This document shows, one piece after another, positions 35,288 through 44,960 of a stretch of 64,000 bases of DNA. A program made the translations under genes and the position numbers. Under the pieces are notes generated by a model. The model saw only the letters and a list, made by a program, of their open reading frames with translations, did not search any database and was not told the DNA's origin. The DNA is taken from contig DATHGT010000209.1 in the NCBI GenBank assembly GCA_035317605.1, positions 42,308 to 106,307 on the forward strand. Reading direction: 5' to 3'. How positions within the stretch are numbered: the stretch's first letter is position 1; each line of letters begins with the position of its first letter. Source of the DNA: DATHGT01 sp035317605 (GTDB taxonomy: Bacteria; Methylomirabilota; Methylomirabilia; Rokubacteriales; CSP1-6).

Positions 35288-37564
35288 ACGTCACCGAACC
35301 CAAGGCGACGCTCGACCTCGCTCGCGAGCTCGGTCTCATCACGGACGAGTACGACCGGATCATCGAGCGGCTGGGGCGTGAGCCGTCCTACACCGAGCTG
35401 GGCCTGTTCTCGGCGCTCTGGTCCGAGCACTGCGCCTACAAGCACTCGCGGGTCTTTCTGCGCCGGCTGCCCCAGACGGGGCCGCGCGTGCTGCAGGGGC
35501 CGGGCGAGAACGCGGGCGCGATCGACATCGGCGACGGCTGGGCGGTCGTGTTCAAGATCGAGAGCCACAATCATCCGTCGTTCATCGAGCCCTTCCAGGG
35601 CGCGGCCACCGGCGTCGGAGGCATCCTGCGCGACATCTTCACCATGGGCGCCCGGCCCATCGCGCTGCTCGACTCGCTCCGCTTCGGCGATCCCGACGAT
35701 CCCCGCACGCGTCGGCTCATCGAGGGCGTGGTCTCGGGGATCAGCTGGTACGGCAACTGTTTCGGTTGCCCGACCGTCGGCGGCGAGATCGCGTTCGCGC
35801 CGGAATACGCGGGGAACCCGCTGGTCAACGTGCTGTGCGTGGGCCTCGTGCGCGCCGACGGCCTCTTTCGCGCGCGGGCCGAGGGCGTCGGCAATCCCGT
35901 GTTCTACGTGGGCAACAAGACCGGACGCGACGGCATCCACGGCGCGACCATGGCGTCGGCCACCTTCGACGAGCACGCGCACGAGCGCCGGCCGACCGTG
36001 CAGGTCGGCGATCCGTTCACCGAGAAGCTGCTGCTGGAAGCCTGCCTGGAGGCGATGGCCAGCGGGGCCGTGCTCGGCATCCAGGACATGGGCGCCGCCG
36101 GGCTCGCCTGCTGCACCTCCGAGATGCCCGCGCGCGCCGGTACCGGCATGGACGTCGAGCTGAGCCGCGTTCCCCAGCGCGAGACCGCGATGACGCCGTA
36201 CGAGATCCTCCTGTCCGAATCGCAGGAGCGCATGCTGCTCGTGGCCGCGCGCGGCCGTGAGGACGAAGTCCGACGCATCTTCGCCAAGTGGGAGCTCGAC
36301 GCCGTGGAGATCGGGGCGGTCACCGCCGACTCCAACCTCACGATCCGTCTCGGCGGTGAGGTCGTCGCGCAGGTGCCCGTCGACGCGCTGGCCGACGGGC
36401 CGCGCTACGAAAAGCCCACCGCGGTCCCGGCCTGGCTCGCCGAGTGCCGCGCGTTCGATCCGCTGACCCTGCCCGCTCCGAGCGATCTCAATCGAGCGCT
36501 GGTGGCGTTGCTCGCCTCGCCGACCATCGCGTCGAAGGAGTGGGCGTTTCGTCAGTACGATCAGCAGGTCGGCATCAACACGCTCGTGCTCCCCGGCTCG
36601 GACGCGACCGTGCTGCGCGTGAAGGGCACCCGCCGCGCGCTCGCGGTGGCTACCGACGGCAACGGCCGGCAGGTGTTTCTCGACCCGCGCGCCGGGGCGG
36701 CCATGGCCGTCTGCGAGGCGGCGCGGAACGTGAGCTGCGCGGGGGCCCGGCCCCTCGGCGTCACCGACTGTCTGAACTTCGGCTCGCCCGAGCGGCCCGA
36801 GATCCTCTGGCAATTCGCGGAGGCGATCGACGGCATCGCGGCGGCGTGCCGCGCGCTCGAGCTCCCGGTAGTGGGCGGCAACGTTTCCTTCTACAATGAG
36901 ACCACGAGCCTGAGGACGTCCGATGCCACGGGCCGGACGATGTCCGGCCCCAGCGGGGCGACGGTCTCGGGCACTCTCGACGTGCAAGCGATCCTGCCCA
37001 CGCCGATCATCGGGGTGGTGGGACTTCTCGAGGACGCCGGACGGCCGGCGACCCAGTGGTTCAAGCGTGGCGAGCACCGGATCGCCCTGCTCGGAGGAGA
37101 CGCGGTGAGCTTCGGGGGCAGCGAGTATCTCTGGACGCTGCACCGGCGGCTGGCGGGGACGCTGGCCCCCCTGGACCTCGAGCTGGAGCGGCGAGTGCAG
37201 ACGGCCGTGCAGACCGCGGTCGGCGCGGGACTCGCGACGGCGGCGCACGACTGTGCCGAGGGCGGACTCGCGGTCGCTCTCGCGGAGTCCTGTGTCACCG
37301 GCCCCGATCCGGTCGGCTGTGTGGTGACGCTCCCGGAGATTGGACAGCGCGCGGACCTGACGCTGTTTGGCGAAGGGCCGTCACGGGTTATCGTGACGGT
37401 CGACCCGTCGCGCGTGCCCGAGTTCGAAGCCCTGATGGCGGAATCGGCGATCCCCTGGCGGTGGATCGGCACGACGGGGGGCGAACGGCTCGGGATCACG
37501 GTCGGAACGGAGACGGTGATCGACGCCGCGCTCGATACGCTCGGGCGCGCGTGGAGGACGGGAT

Positions 37565-37584
<20 letters not shown>
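35284..37584 (+). CDS. purL: Phosphoribosylformylglycinamidine synthase subunit PurL (small type)
   Basis: Synthase subunit of FGAM synthase (fourth purine step). 766 aa, the small form that needs separate PurS and PurQ, which are encoded just upstream. Shows LGLFSALWSEHCAYKHSR, VVFKIESHNHPSFIEPFQGAATGVGGI-type ATP/Mg site segments, IQDMGAAGLACC, and the second half VGGNVSFYNET and AHDCAEGGLAVAL. TTG 35284 shares bases with the purQ stop (TTGA). Confidence 0.97.
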
Positions 37585-38977
<1,393 letters not shown>

Positions 38978-38989
38978 CGGGGACACGGG

Positions 38990-39613
38990 GTGAGCGGTGA
39001 ACGACTGAGGCTCGCCGTGCTCGCCTCGGGCCGTGGCTCGAACCTGGGCGCGATCCTCGAGGCGTGCCGGCGCGACGAGTTCCCCGCGCGCGTGGTGGTC
39101 GTGGTCTCGGATCGCGAGCGCGCCGCCGCGCTCGAACGGGCCCGGCGAGAGGGCGTCGACGCCCTGGTCCTCGACCCCAAGGCCTACGGTGACCGCGCGG
39201 CCTACGACGAGGCGCTGGTGACCACGCTCGAGCGCTATCGTCCCGGCCTCGTGTGTCTCGCGGGCTTCATGCGCCTGTTGGGCTCGGCGTTCGTGGGCGC
39301 GTGGGCCGGCCGTCTGATGAACGTCCACCCGTCATTGTTGCCGGCGTTCCCCGGACTGCACCCGCACCGTCAGGCCCTCGCGTACGGCGTGAAGGTCTCG
39401 GGAGCGACCGTGCACTTCGTCGACGACGGCGTCGACACCGGGCCCGTCATCCTCCAGGCCAGCGTTCCCCTCCGGCCCGACGACACCGAGGACTCGCTGT
39501 CCGCGCGCATCCTCGTCGAGGAGCATCGGCTCTACCCGGAAGCGATCCGCCTGTTCGCCGAGGGACGTCTGGCCATCGCGGGTCGCCGTGTCCACGTCGG
39601 GGAGACGGCATGA
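38990..39613 (+). CDS. purN: Phosphoribosylglycinamide formyltransferase
   Basis: Adds a formyl group from 10-formyl-THF to GAR. 207 aa from GTG 38990. Shows LAVLASGRGSNLGAILEAC, LAGFMRLLG and the active-site N111-V-H113 in MNVHPSLLPAFPGLH, followed by VDDGVDTGPVILQ with the catalytic Asp. Its last residues (AGRRVHVGETA) and stop are the first unit of a 53-bp tandem repeat. The stop is part of an ATGA overlap with a micro-ORF. Confidence 0.96.
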   Translation: MSGERLRLAVLASGRGSNLGAILEACRRDEFPARVVVVVSDRERAAALERARREGVDALVLDPKAYGDRAAYDEALVTTLERYRPGLVCLAGFMRLLGSAFVGAWAGRLMNVHPSLLPAFPGLHPHRQALAYGVKVSGATVHFVDDGVDTGPVILQASVPLRPDDTEDSLSARILVEEHRLYPEAIRLFAEGRLAIAGRRVHVGETA

Positions 39614-39666
39614 ACGTGACGACGGCGACCGCGGGTCGCCGTGTCCACGTCAAGGAGACGGCGTGA
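39610..39666 (+). CDS. Micro-ORF 1 (18 aa) in the purN-purH tandem repeat
   Basis: ATG at 39610 overlaps the purN stop (ATGA) and encodes MNVTTATAGRRVHVKETA, then TGA. The C-terminal half copies the end of PurN. The preceding GGGGAG is a plausible ribosome binding site. The stop overlaps the next start (GTGA). It may only pass ribosomes from purN to purH; no function is known. Confidence 0.45.
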   Translation: MNVTTATAGRRVHVKETA

Positions 39667-39719
39667 ACGTGACGACGGCGACCGCGGGTCGCCGTGTCCT
39701 CGTGAAGGAGACGACATGA
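39663..39719 (+). CDS. Micro-ORF 2 (18 aa) in the purN-purH tandem repeat
   Basis: GTG at 39663 overlaps micro-ORF 1 and encodes MNVTTATAGRRVLVKETT, then TGA overlapping the purH ATG (ATGA). AAGGAG precedes it. It differs from micro-ORF 1 at two residues. Confidence 0.45.
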   Translation: MNVTTATAGRRVLVKETT

Positions 39720-41266
39720 AAGTGGCGCGCGCGCTGGTGAGCGTTCACGACAAGACGGGCCTGGCCGATCTTGGACGCGCGCTCGCCGATCTCGGGATCG
39801 AGATCGTGTCCACCGGGGGCACGGCCCGGCTGCTCAGAGAATCGGGCGTGGCCGTGCGCGAGGTCTCCGACGTCACGGGGTTTCCCGAGATGATGGACGG
39901 CCGCGTCAAGACCCTGCACCCGAAGATCCACGGCGGCATCCTGGCCCGCCGCGACGTGCCCGAGCATGTGGCCGCCCTCGAGCAGCACGGGATCCCGCCG
40001 ATCGACCTCGTGGTCTCGTCGCTGTATCCGTTCGAGGCCACGGTGGCGCGGCCCGGCGTCACCCGGGCCGAGGCGATCGAGCAGATCGACGTGGGTGGGC
40101 CGACGATGATCCGCGCCGCCGCCAAGAACCACACCAGCGTCGCCGTCGTGACCGATCCCGGTCAATACGCCGCCGTCCTCGACGAGCTGCGCGCGACCGG
40201 AGCGCTGGGCGACGAGACGCGCGCCCGGCTGGCCCTCGAGGCCTTTCGTCGCACGGCCGAGTACGACGCCGCCATCGCGCGATACCTCGACGGCCGTCCG
40301 GCGTCCGACCGATTCCCGGCGACGTTGACGATCGAGGCCGAGCACGCGATGGCGTTGCGGTACGGCGAGAATCCGCATCAGGCGGCGGCGTTCTATCGGC
40401 CGGCGGGCGTGGCGCCGTTCGGACTGGGCGCGATGCGGCAGCTCCACGGGCCGGAGCTTGGATACAACAATCTCCTGGATTTCTCGGAGGCGCTCTCGCT
40501 GCTCCTCGAGTTCTCGGAGCCGGCGGCGGTGGCGATCAAGCACACCAATCCGTGCGGGGTCGCCGTGGCCTCGACGGTGGGGGCGGCGATGGCCCGGGCC
40601 AAAGCCTCCGATCCGATCTCGATCTACGGCGGCATCGTGGGAGTCAATCGCGAGCTGGACATGTCGGTCGTGGCCGAGCTGGCGGGGATCTTCGTGGAGA
40701 TCCTGTTCGCGCCGGCGTTCGCGGCCGACGCGCTCGAACAGCTCCGGCGGACCAAGCAGAAGTGCCGGGTGCTCGAGGTGCCGTTCGCTCGGCCCGCGGG
40801 CGTCGTCGAGTATCGAAGCGTGCTCGGCGGGCTGCTGGCCCAGGGCGCGGACCTCGTGGACCTCGACGAGGCGAGGCTCCGCACCGTCTCCCGACGGGCG
40901 CCGACAGCCGAGGAGATGGCCGGGCTCCGCTTCGCCTGGAAGATCGCCAAGCACACCAAGTCCAACGCGATCGTGCTGGCCAGGCCGGACCAGGTCGTGG
41001 GCGTGGGGGCCGGGCAGATGAACCGTCTCGACTCGGCGCGCCTGGCCGTCATGCGGGCGGGCGAGGTGGGTCTCGCCACGCGCGGGACCGTGTGCGCCTC
41101 CGACGCCTTCTTCCCGTTTCGCGACGCCCTCGACGTGGTGGCGAGTGCCGGCGCGACAGCGGTCATTCACCCGGGCGGCTCGTTGCGCGATGAGGAAGTG
41201 ATCGCGGCCGCCGACGAGCACGACATGGCGATGGTCACGACAGGGATCCGCCACTTCCGCCACTAG
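39716..41266 (+). CDS. purH: Bifunctional AICAR formyltransferase / IMP cyclohydrolase
   Basis: Last two steps of IMP synthesis. 516 aa from ATG 39716, preceded by AAGGAG in repeat unit 3. The cyclohydrolase domain (about 1-190) has ALVSVHDKTGLADLG, IVSTGGTARLL, DGRVKTLHPKIHGGIL and GGPTMIRAAAKN. The transformylase domain has RYGENPHQAAAF and the catalytic Lys-His in AIKHTNPCGVA, then DAFFPFRD. The TAG stop is the first base of a terminal-inverted-repeat element. A longer frame beginning in the tandem repeat is not needed. Confidence 0.97.
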   Translation: MKVARALVSVHDKTGLADLGRALADLGIEIVSTGGTARLLRESGVAVREVSDVTGFPEMMDGRVKTLHPKIHGGILARRDVPEHVAALEQHGIPPIDLVVSSLYPFEATVARPGVTRAEAIEQIDVGGPTMIRAAAKNHTSVAVVTDPGQYAAVLDELRATGALGDETRARLALEAFRRTAEYDAAIARYLDGRPASDRFPATLTIEAEHAMALRYGENPHQAAAFYRPAGVAPFGLGAMRQLHGPELGYNNLLDFSEALSLLLEFSEPAAVAIKHTNPCGVAVASTVGAAMARAKASDPISIYGGIVGVNRELDMSVVAELAGIFVEILFAPAFAADALEQLRRTKQKCRVLEVPFARPAGVVEYRSVLGGLLAQGADLVDLDEARLRTVSRRAPTAEEMAGLRFAWKIAKHTKSNAIVLARPDQVVGVGAGQMNRLDSARLAVMRAGEVGLATRGTVCASDAFFPFRDALDVVASAGATAVIHPGGSLRDEEVIAAADEHDMAMVTTGIRHFRH

Positions 41267-41388
41267 CACGCCGATGAAAATGACCCATCTGCGTCGTTGG
41301 CTCCTCGCTCCTCCCTGCGCCGTATGCGGCATACGGCTCAGTCGTCACTCGTCGCCGCCTAGCATCTGGATCATTTTGATCGGCGTGC
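41266..41388. mobile_element. 123-bp terminal-inverted-repeat element (MITE-like or large REP)
   Basis: Left end GCACGCCGATGAAAATGA (41266-41283) and right end, read in reverse complement, GCACGCCGATCAAAATGA (41371-41388): 17 of 18 match, with partial pairing further in. The centre has a perfect 8-bp hairpin GCCGTATG/CATACGGC (41319-41337). There is no ORF of interest inside. It looks like a non-autonomous mobile element or large extragenic palindrome placed directly after purH. Confidence 0.7.
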
Positions 41389-41413
41389 GGCGCTAGGTTT
41401 TGGGGTGGAAAGC

Positions 41414-42298
41414 ATGGAGCGGATTTATGGGCTGCGGGAGCTGACGCGGATTCTCAATCTCACGCCGAAGCGGCTGGGGCAGTTGCGGCGGCTCGACCTG
41501 ATGAAGGACGCGGCCGGGTACACGTTTCGCGATCTGCTGGCGGCGCGGGCGGCGAGCGCGCTGCTCGATGCCGGCGCGTCCGTGCGGCAGATCCGTCAGG
41601 CGCTGGCGGCGATGCGGCGCCAGGACCCGACCCTCGAGCAGCCGCTCACCGAGATGCGCTTCCTCGTCGAGGACGGCCGGCTGCTCGCGCAGTCCGACCG
41701 CGTTCGCTTCGATCCGCGCACCGGGCAGACCGTGCTGGGGCTCGACCCCGGCTCGCTCACCGAGGCCGCCGCCGCCACCCTGGTCACCGGCATGGTCCGC
41801 CCGCTGGAGCCGCCGAGCGAGCAGGCCGAGACCTGGTTCGAGCGCGCCAGCGAGTGGGACGCCGATCCCGCGCAATGGAAGGACGCCCTCGAAGCCTACC
41901 AGCGGGTGGTCACCCTCGATCCGTCGTACGCGGCGGCCTGGAACAACCTCGGGCTGCTGCTCCACCGGATGGGGCGTTACGACGAAGCGCGCGCGGCCTA
42001 CGACACCGCGGTGGCCCGCGACCCGACGTGCGCGGAGGCGGCCTACAACCTGGGCTCGCTGGCCGAGGACCAGGGCGAGGTGGAGCGCGGGATCGCGCAC
42101 TACCGACGCGCGCTGGAGGTCTCGCCCGACTACGCCGACGCCCACTTCAACCTGGCCGCCGCGCTGGCCCGGACCGGTCGCGGCGCCGACGCGGTCGTGC
42201 ACTGGCAGCGCTACCTGCTGCTGGACTCCGGCAGCCCGTGGGCCAAGATCGCCCGCGCCCACCTCGAGTTCGTCGAGCCGCCCGGGCAACGGGAATGA
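41414..42298 (+). CDS. MerR-type helix-turn-helix protein with TPR repeats
   Basis: 294 aa. Residues about 5-65 form a MerR-like winged helix (YGLRELTRILNLTPKRLGQLRRLDLM, YTFRDLLAARAASALLDAGASVRQI). A middle domain of about 80 residues follows. From about 150 there are three to four TPR units: WKDALEAYQRVVTLDPSYAAAW, ARAAYDTAVARDPTCAEAAYNLG and IAHYRRALEVSPDYADAHFNL. This suggests a DNA-binding regulator with a protein-interaction tail. It lies inside the purine cluster between purH and purD. ATG 41414 follows GGGTGG; GTG 41405 is an alternative. Confidence 0.82.
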   Translation: MERIYGLRELTRILNLTPKRLGQLRRLDLMKDAAGYTFRDLLAARAASALLDAGASVRQIRQALAAMRRQDPTLEQPLTEMRFLVEDGRLLAQSDRVRFDPRTGQTVLGLDPGSLTEAAAATLVTGMVRPLEPPSEQAETWFERASEWDADPAQWKDALEAYQRVVTLDPSYAAAWNNLGLLLHRMGRYDEARAAYDTAVARDPTCAEAAYNLGSLAEDQGEVERGIAHYRRALEVSPDYADAHFNLAAALARTGRGADAVVHWQRYLLLDSGSPWAKIARAHLEFVEPPGQRE

Positions 42299-42312
42299 AG
42301 CCCGCTGAGAAC

Positions 42313-42443
42313 GAGGGGCGCCACGGCTTTGCCGGGGCGTCCCGAGCGGTGGCAGTGCGAGGGGAGTCGCGCTCGGGCGGCGAGCCGAGCCCTTCAATGA
42401 TCGAAATCGGGCTTGGGGGGCCCGTGGCTAGGCCTCCCATGTC
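42313..42443 (+). repeat. Dispersed two-hairpin repeat, copy D (abuts purD start)
   Basis: Hairpin I: CGCCACGGC (42319-42327), TTT, GCCGGGGCG (42331-42339), one mismatch. About 70 extra bases with a small GCTCGG/CCGAGC stem follow. Hairpin II: GGGGGGCC (42415-42422), loop CGTGGCTA, GGCCTCCC (42431-42438). It ends with ATGTC immediately before the purD ATG. From the G-run on it is nearly identical to copy E. Confidence 0.8.
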
Positions 42444-43709
42444 ATGAAGGTGTTGCTGGTCGGCGGGGGCGGACGCGAGCACGCGCTGGCCTGGCGCATC
42501 GCGCAGAGCCCGCTCGTCGACGTGCTGTACGCCGCGCCCGGCAACCCGGGCATCGCGCGCCACGCCCGCTGCCTGCCGATCCCGGTGGACGACCACGAGG
42601 CGATCGTGAGCTTCGCCGCGCGCGAGCGCGTCGATTTCACCATCATCGGGCCGGAGATCCCGCTGGTCGCGGGCCTCTGGGACGCGCTCACCGCGCGCGG
42701 GCTGACGGCGCTGGGTCCGTCGCTGAAGGCCGCGGCGATCGAGGGCTCCAAGCGGTTCGCCAAGGACCTCATGGCCCGTCACGGTATCCCGACCGCGGCC
42801 TACGAGAGCTTCACCGATCCGGCCGCGGCCCGCGAGTACTGCCGGCGGCTCGGCGCGCCGATCGTCGTGAAGGCGGACGGGCTGGCCGCGGGCAAGGGCG
42901 CGATCGTGTGCGCGACGCTCGCCGAGGCCGACGAAGCGATCGCCCTCTGCATGGAGCGTCGGGCGTTTGGCGCGTCGGGCGCGACGGTGGTGGTGGAAGA
43001 GTTCCTGCGCGGTGAAGAGATCTCGTTCTTCGCCGTCGCCAACGGCCGCGACGTGGTGCCGCTCGCCCTCGCCCAGGATCACAAGACGATCTTCGACGAC
43101 GACCGCGGTCCCAACACCGGCGGCATGGGCGCGTACTCGCCGGTGGCGCGCGTCGACGCGGCCATGTCACGGCACATCATGGACGCGATCGTCATCCCGG
43201 TGATCCGGGCCCTCGCGGCGGAGGGCGCGCCGTACCGCGGCGTGCTCTTTACCGGGCTCATGCTGACCGCCGAGGGGCCGAAGGTCGTCGAGTTCAACTG
43301 CCGCTTCGGCGATCCCGAATGCCAGCCCATCCTCGCGGCCTCCGGCGGCGACGTGGTGCCGTTGCTGCTCGCCGCCGCCCGCGGCGACGCGCTGCCCGCG
43401 CCGCCGCGCGGCGTCCGACACGCCGTCTGCGTGACCGTCGCCTCGGGCGGCTATCCCGGCGCGTATCGCACCGGCCTGCCCATCGACGGGATCGACGCGG
43501 CCGAGCGGCGCGAGGGCGTGCGCGTGTTCCACGCCGGGACCGCCGAGCGCGACGGCAAGCTCGTGACCTCGGGGGGACGCGTGCTCGGCGTCACCGCCGC
43601 CGCCGACGATCTGGCCACGGCCGTGGCGCGGGCCTACGCCGCGGTGGGCGATGTCCACTTCGAGGGCATGCACTTTCGCCGCGACATCGGCCGCAAGGGA
43701 CTGGCATGA
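42444..43709 (+). CDS. purD: Phosphoribosylamine-glycine ligase
   Basis: GAR synthetase, second purine step. 421 aa, ATP-grasp fold. Starts MKVLLVGGGGREHALAW, then APGNPGIA, IIGPEIPLVAGL, SKRFAKDLMARHGIPTA, VKADGLAAGKGAIV, RGPNTGGMGAYSP (as DRGPNTGGMGAYSP) and EFNCRFGDPECQ. The ATG directly follows repeat copy D and no separate ribosome binding site is visible. It ends in an ATGA overlap with tsaC. Confidence 0.97.
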   Translation: MKVLLVGGGGREHALAWRIAQSPLVDVLYAAPGNPGIARHARCLPIPVDDHEAIVSFAARERVDFTIIGPEIPLVAGLWDALTARGLTALGPSLKAAAIEGSKRFAKDLMARHGIPTAAYESFTDPAAAREYCRRLGAPIVVKADGLAAGKGAIVCATLAEADEAIALCMERRAFGASGATVVVEEFLRGEEISFFAVANGRDVVPLALAQDHKTIFDDDRGPNTGGMGAYSPVARVDAAMSRHIMDAIVIPVIRALAAEGAPYRGVLFTGLMLTAEGPKVVEFNCRFGDPECQPILAASGGDVVPLLLAAARGDALPAPPRGVRHAVCVTVASGGYPGAYRTGLPIDGIDAAERREGVRVFHAGTAERDGKLVTSGGRVLGVTAAADDLATAVARAYAAVGDVHFEGMHFRRDIGRKGLA

Positions 43710-44350
43710 CCAGAGGGGGCGCGCGGCCGCGCCCGGCGGTGACCGAAGTCCTCGTCGTCGACGCCGTCAATCCCGACGCGGCGGCGCTGGCGCGAGCGGC
43801 GGCCGTCCTGCGCGCCGGCGGTCTCGTGGCCTTTCCCACCGAGACCTTCTACGGGCTGGGCGCGGCGGCCGACGATCCGGCGGCGGTGCGACGGGTCTTC
43901 TCCGTCAAGGGCCGTGACGAAGGCAAGCCGCTGCTCGTCCTCGTCGATTCGATCGCGATGGCCGAGACGGTGGCCGAGGTGACCGCGCGCGGCCGCGAGC
44001 TGATGGCCCGCCACTGGCCGGGGGCGCTGACCCTGGTGCTGCGCGCCCGCGATGGAGTCCGAGGGGAGGTCACGGCGGGAACGGGAACGATAGGTGTGAG
44101 GCTGAGCCCACACCCGGTGGCCCGCGGCCTGGTTTCTGCCCTCGGCTCGCCGGTGACGGCCCCCAGCGCCAACCTCGCCGATGCTCCGCCGCCCACCAGC
44201 GCGGCCGCCGTGCGGGCGGTCTTCGACGGCGCCGTCGATCTCGTCCTCGACGGCGGCGCCACCGCCGGCGGCCCGGCGTCGACCGTGGTCGACGTCACGG
44301 CGGACGTCCCGCGCGTCCTGCGCGCGGGGGCGGTCACGCTATGCGCGTGA
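43706..44350 (+). CDS. tsaC: L-threonylcarbamoyladenylate synthase (Sua5/YciO/YrdC)
   Basis: Makes TC-AMP for the t6A37 tRNA modification. 214 aa, YrdC domain only. Shows GLVAFPTETFYGLGAAA, VFSVKGRDEGKPLLVLV, ARHWPGALTLVLRAR, IGVRLSPHP and the SANLADAPPPTSAAAV segment. tsaB is also in the window (53065). ATG 43706 overlaps the purD stop. Confidence 0.93.
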   Translation: MTRGGARPRPAVTEVLVVDAVNPDAAALARAAAVLRAGGLVAFPTETFYGLGAAADDPAAVRRVFSVKGRDEGKPLLVLVDSIAMAETVAEVTARGRELMARHWPGALTLVLRARDGVRGEVTAGTGTIGVRLSPHPVARGLVSALGSPVTAPSANLADAPPPTSAAAVRAVFDGAVDLVLDGGATAGGPASTVVDVTADVPRVLRAGAVTLCA

Positions 44351-44372
44351 CCGGTGCGGTGGCGCTGTGCGG

Positions 44373-44960
44373 GTGACGGGCGTGGTGCAGGCCGGCGGCA
44401 AGAGCTCGCGGATGGGCGGCGCGCCCAAAGCCTTGCTCGAGCTGGGCGGCCGCCGCCTCATCGAGCGCGTGGTGGGTGTCGTCGGCGAGGTGGTCGACGA
44501 CGTCCTCATCGTCACCAACACCCCCGACCTCTATCGGTTCCTGAATCTACCCATGGTCCCCGACGTGTTCGCCGATCACGGCTCGCTGGGTGGCATCTAT
44601 TCCGGGTTGGCCGCGGCTCCGGGCGAGGCCGCCTTCACGGTGGCCTGCGACATGCCGTTCCTCCACGCGGGGGTGGCCCGCCTCGTGGTCGGGCGGGCGG
44701 GCGAGGCCGACGTGGTGATCCCGCGCGCCGACGATCAGCTGCAGACCCTGCACGCCGTGTACGGCAAGGGCTGCCTGCCCCACATGGAGGCGCGGCTGCG
44801 CGCGGGCCGTCTCAAGGTCTCGGGCTTCTTCGACGAGGTGTGCGTGCTCGAGGTGCCCGAGGCCGAGATCGCCCGCCACGCCGATCCCGCGCTGGTCTTC
44901 ATGAACCTCAACACCCCGGAGGAGCTGGAGCGGGCGCGCGCGATGATCACCGATGAGTGA
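44373..44960 (+). CDS. mobA: Molybdenum cofactor guanylyltransferase
   Basis: 195 aa nucleotidyltransferase. The GTP loop is VVQAGGKSSRMGGAPKALLELGG. Later: DVFADHGSLGGIYSGL, FTVACDMPFLHAGV and QTLHAVYGKGCLPHM. MobA attaches GMP to molybdopterin to form the bis-MGD cofactor. The start is GTG 44373. Paralogous NTP transferases exist, but RMGxxKAL and the DMPF motif favour MobA. It overlaps the next gene by 8 bases. Confidence 0.88.
   Translation: MTGVVQAGGKSSRMGGAPKALLELGGRRLIERVVGVVGEVVDDVLIVTNTPDLYRFLNLPMVPDVFADHGSLGGIYSGLAAAPGEAAFTVACDMPFLHAGVARLVVGRAGEADVVIPRADDQLQTLHAVYGKGCLPHMEARLRAGRLKVSGFFDEVCVLEVPEAEIARHADPALVFMNLNTPEELERARAMITDE

Larger units (their letters stand above)
39578..39736 (+). 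repeat. 53-bp tandem repeat, three units, spanning the purN-purH junction
   Basis: Units begin at GCGGGTCGCC at 39578, 39631 and 39684, exactly 53 bases apart. Each carries a purine-rich ribosome-binding-like segment (GGGGAG or AAGGAG), then a start codon overlapping the previous stop. Unit 1 holds the purN end, unit 3 runs into the purH start. Units 1 and 2 differ at only a few positions; the third diverges after the ATG. Confidence 0.95.

Noticed and set aside
39578..39736. Tandem repeat considered as a CRISPR array
   Set aside because: Units are contiguous without unique spacers, only three in number, lie in coding context and have no cas genes nearby.
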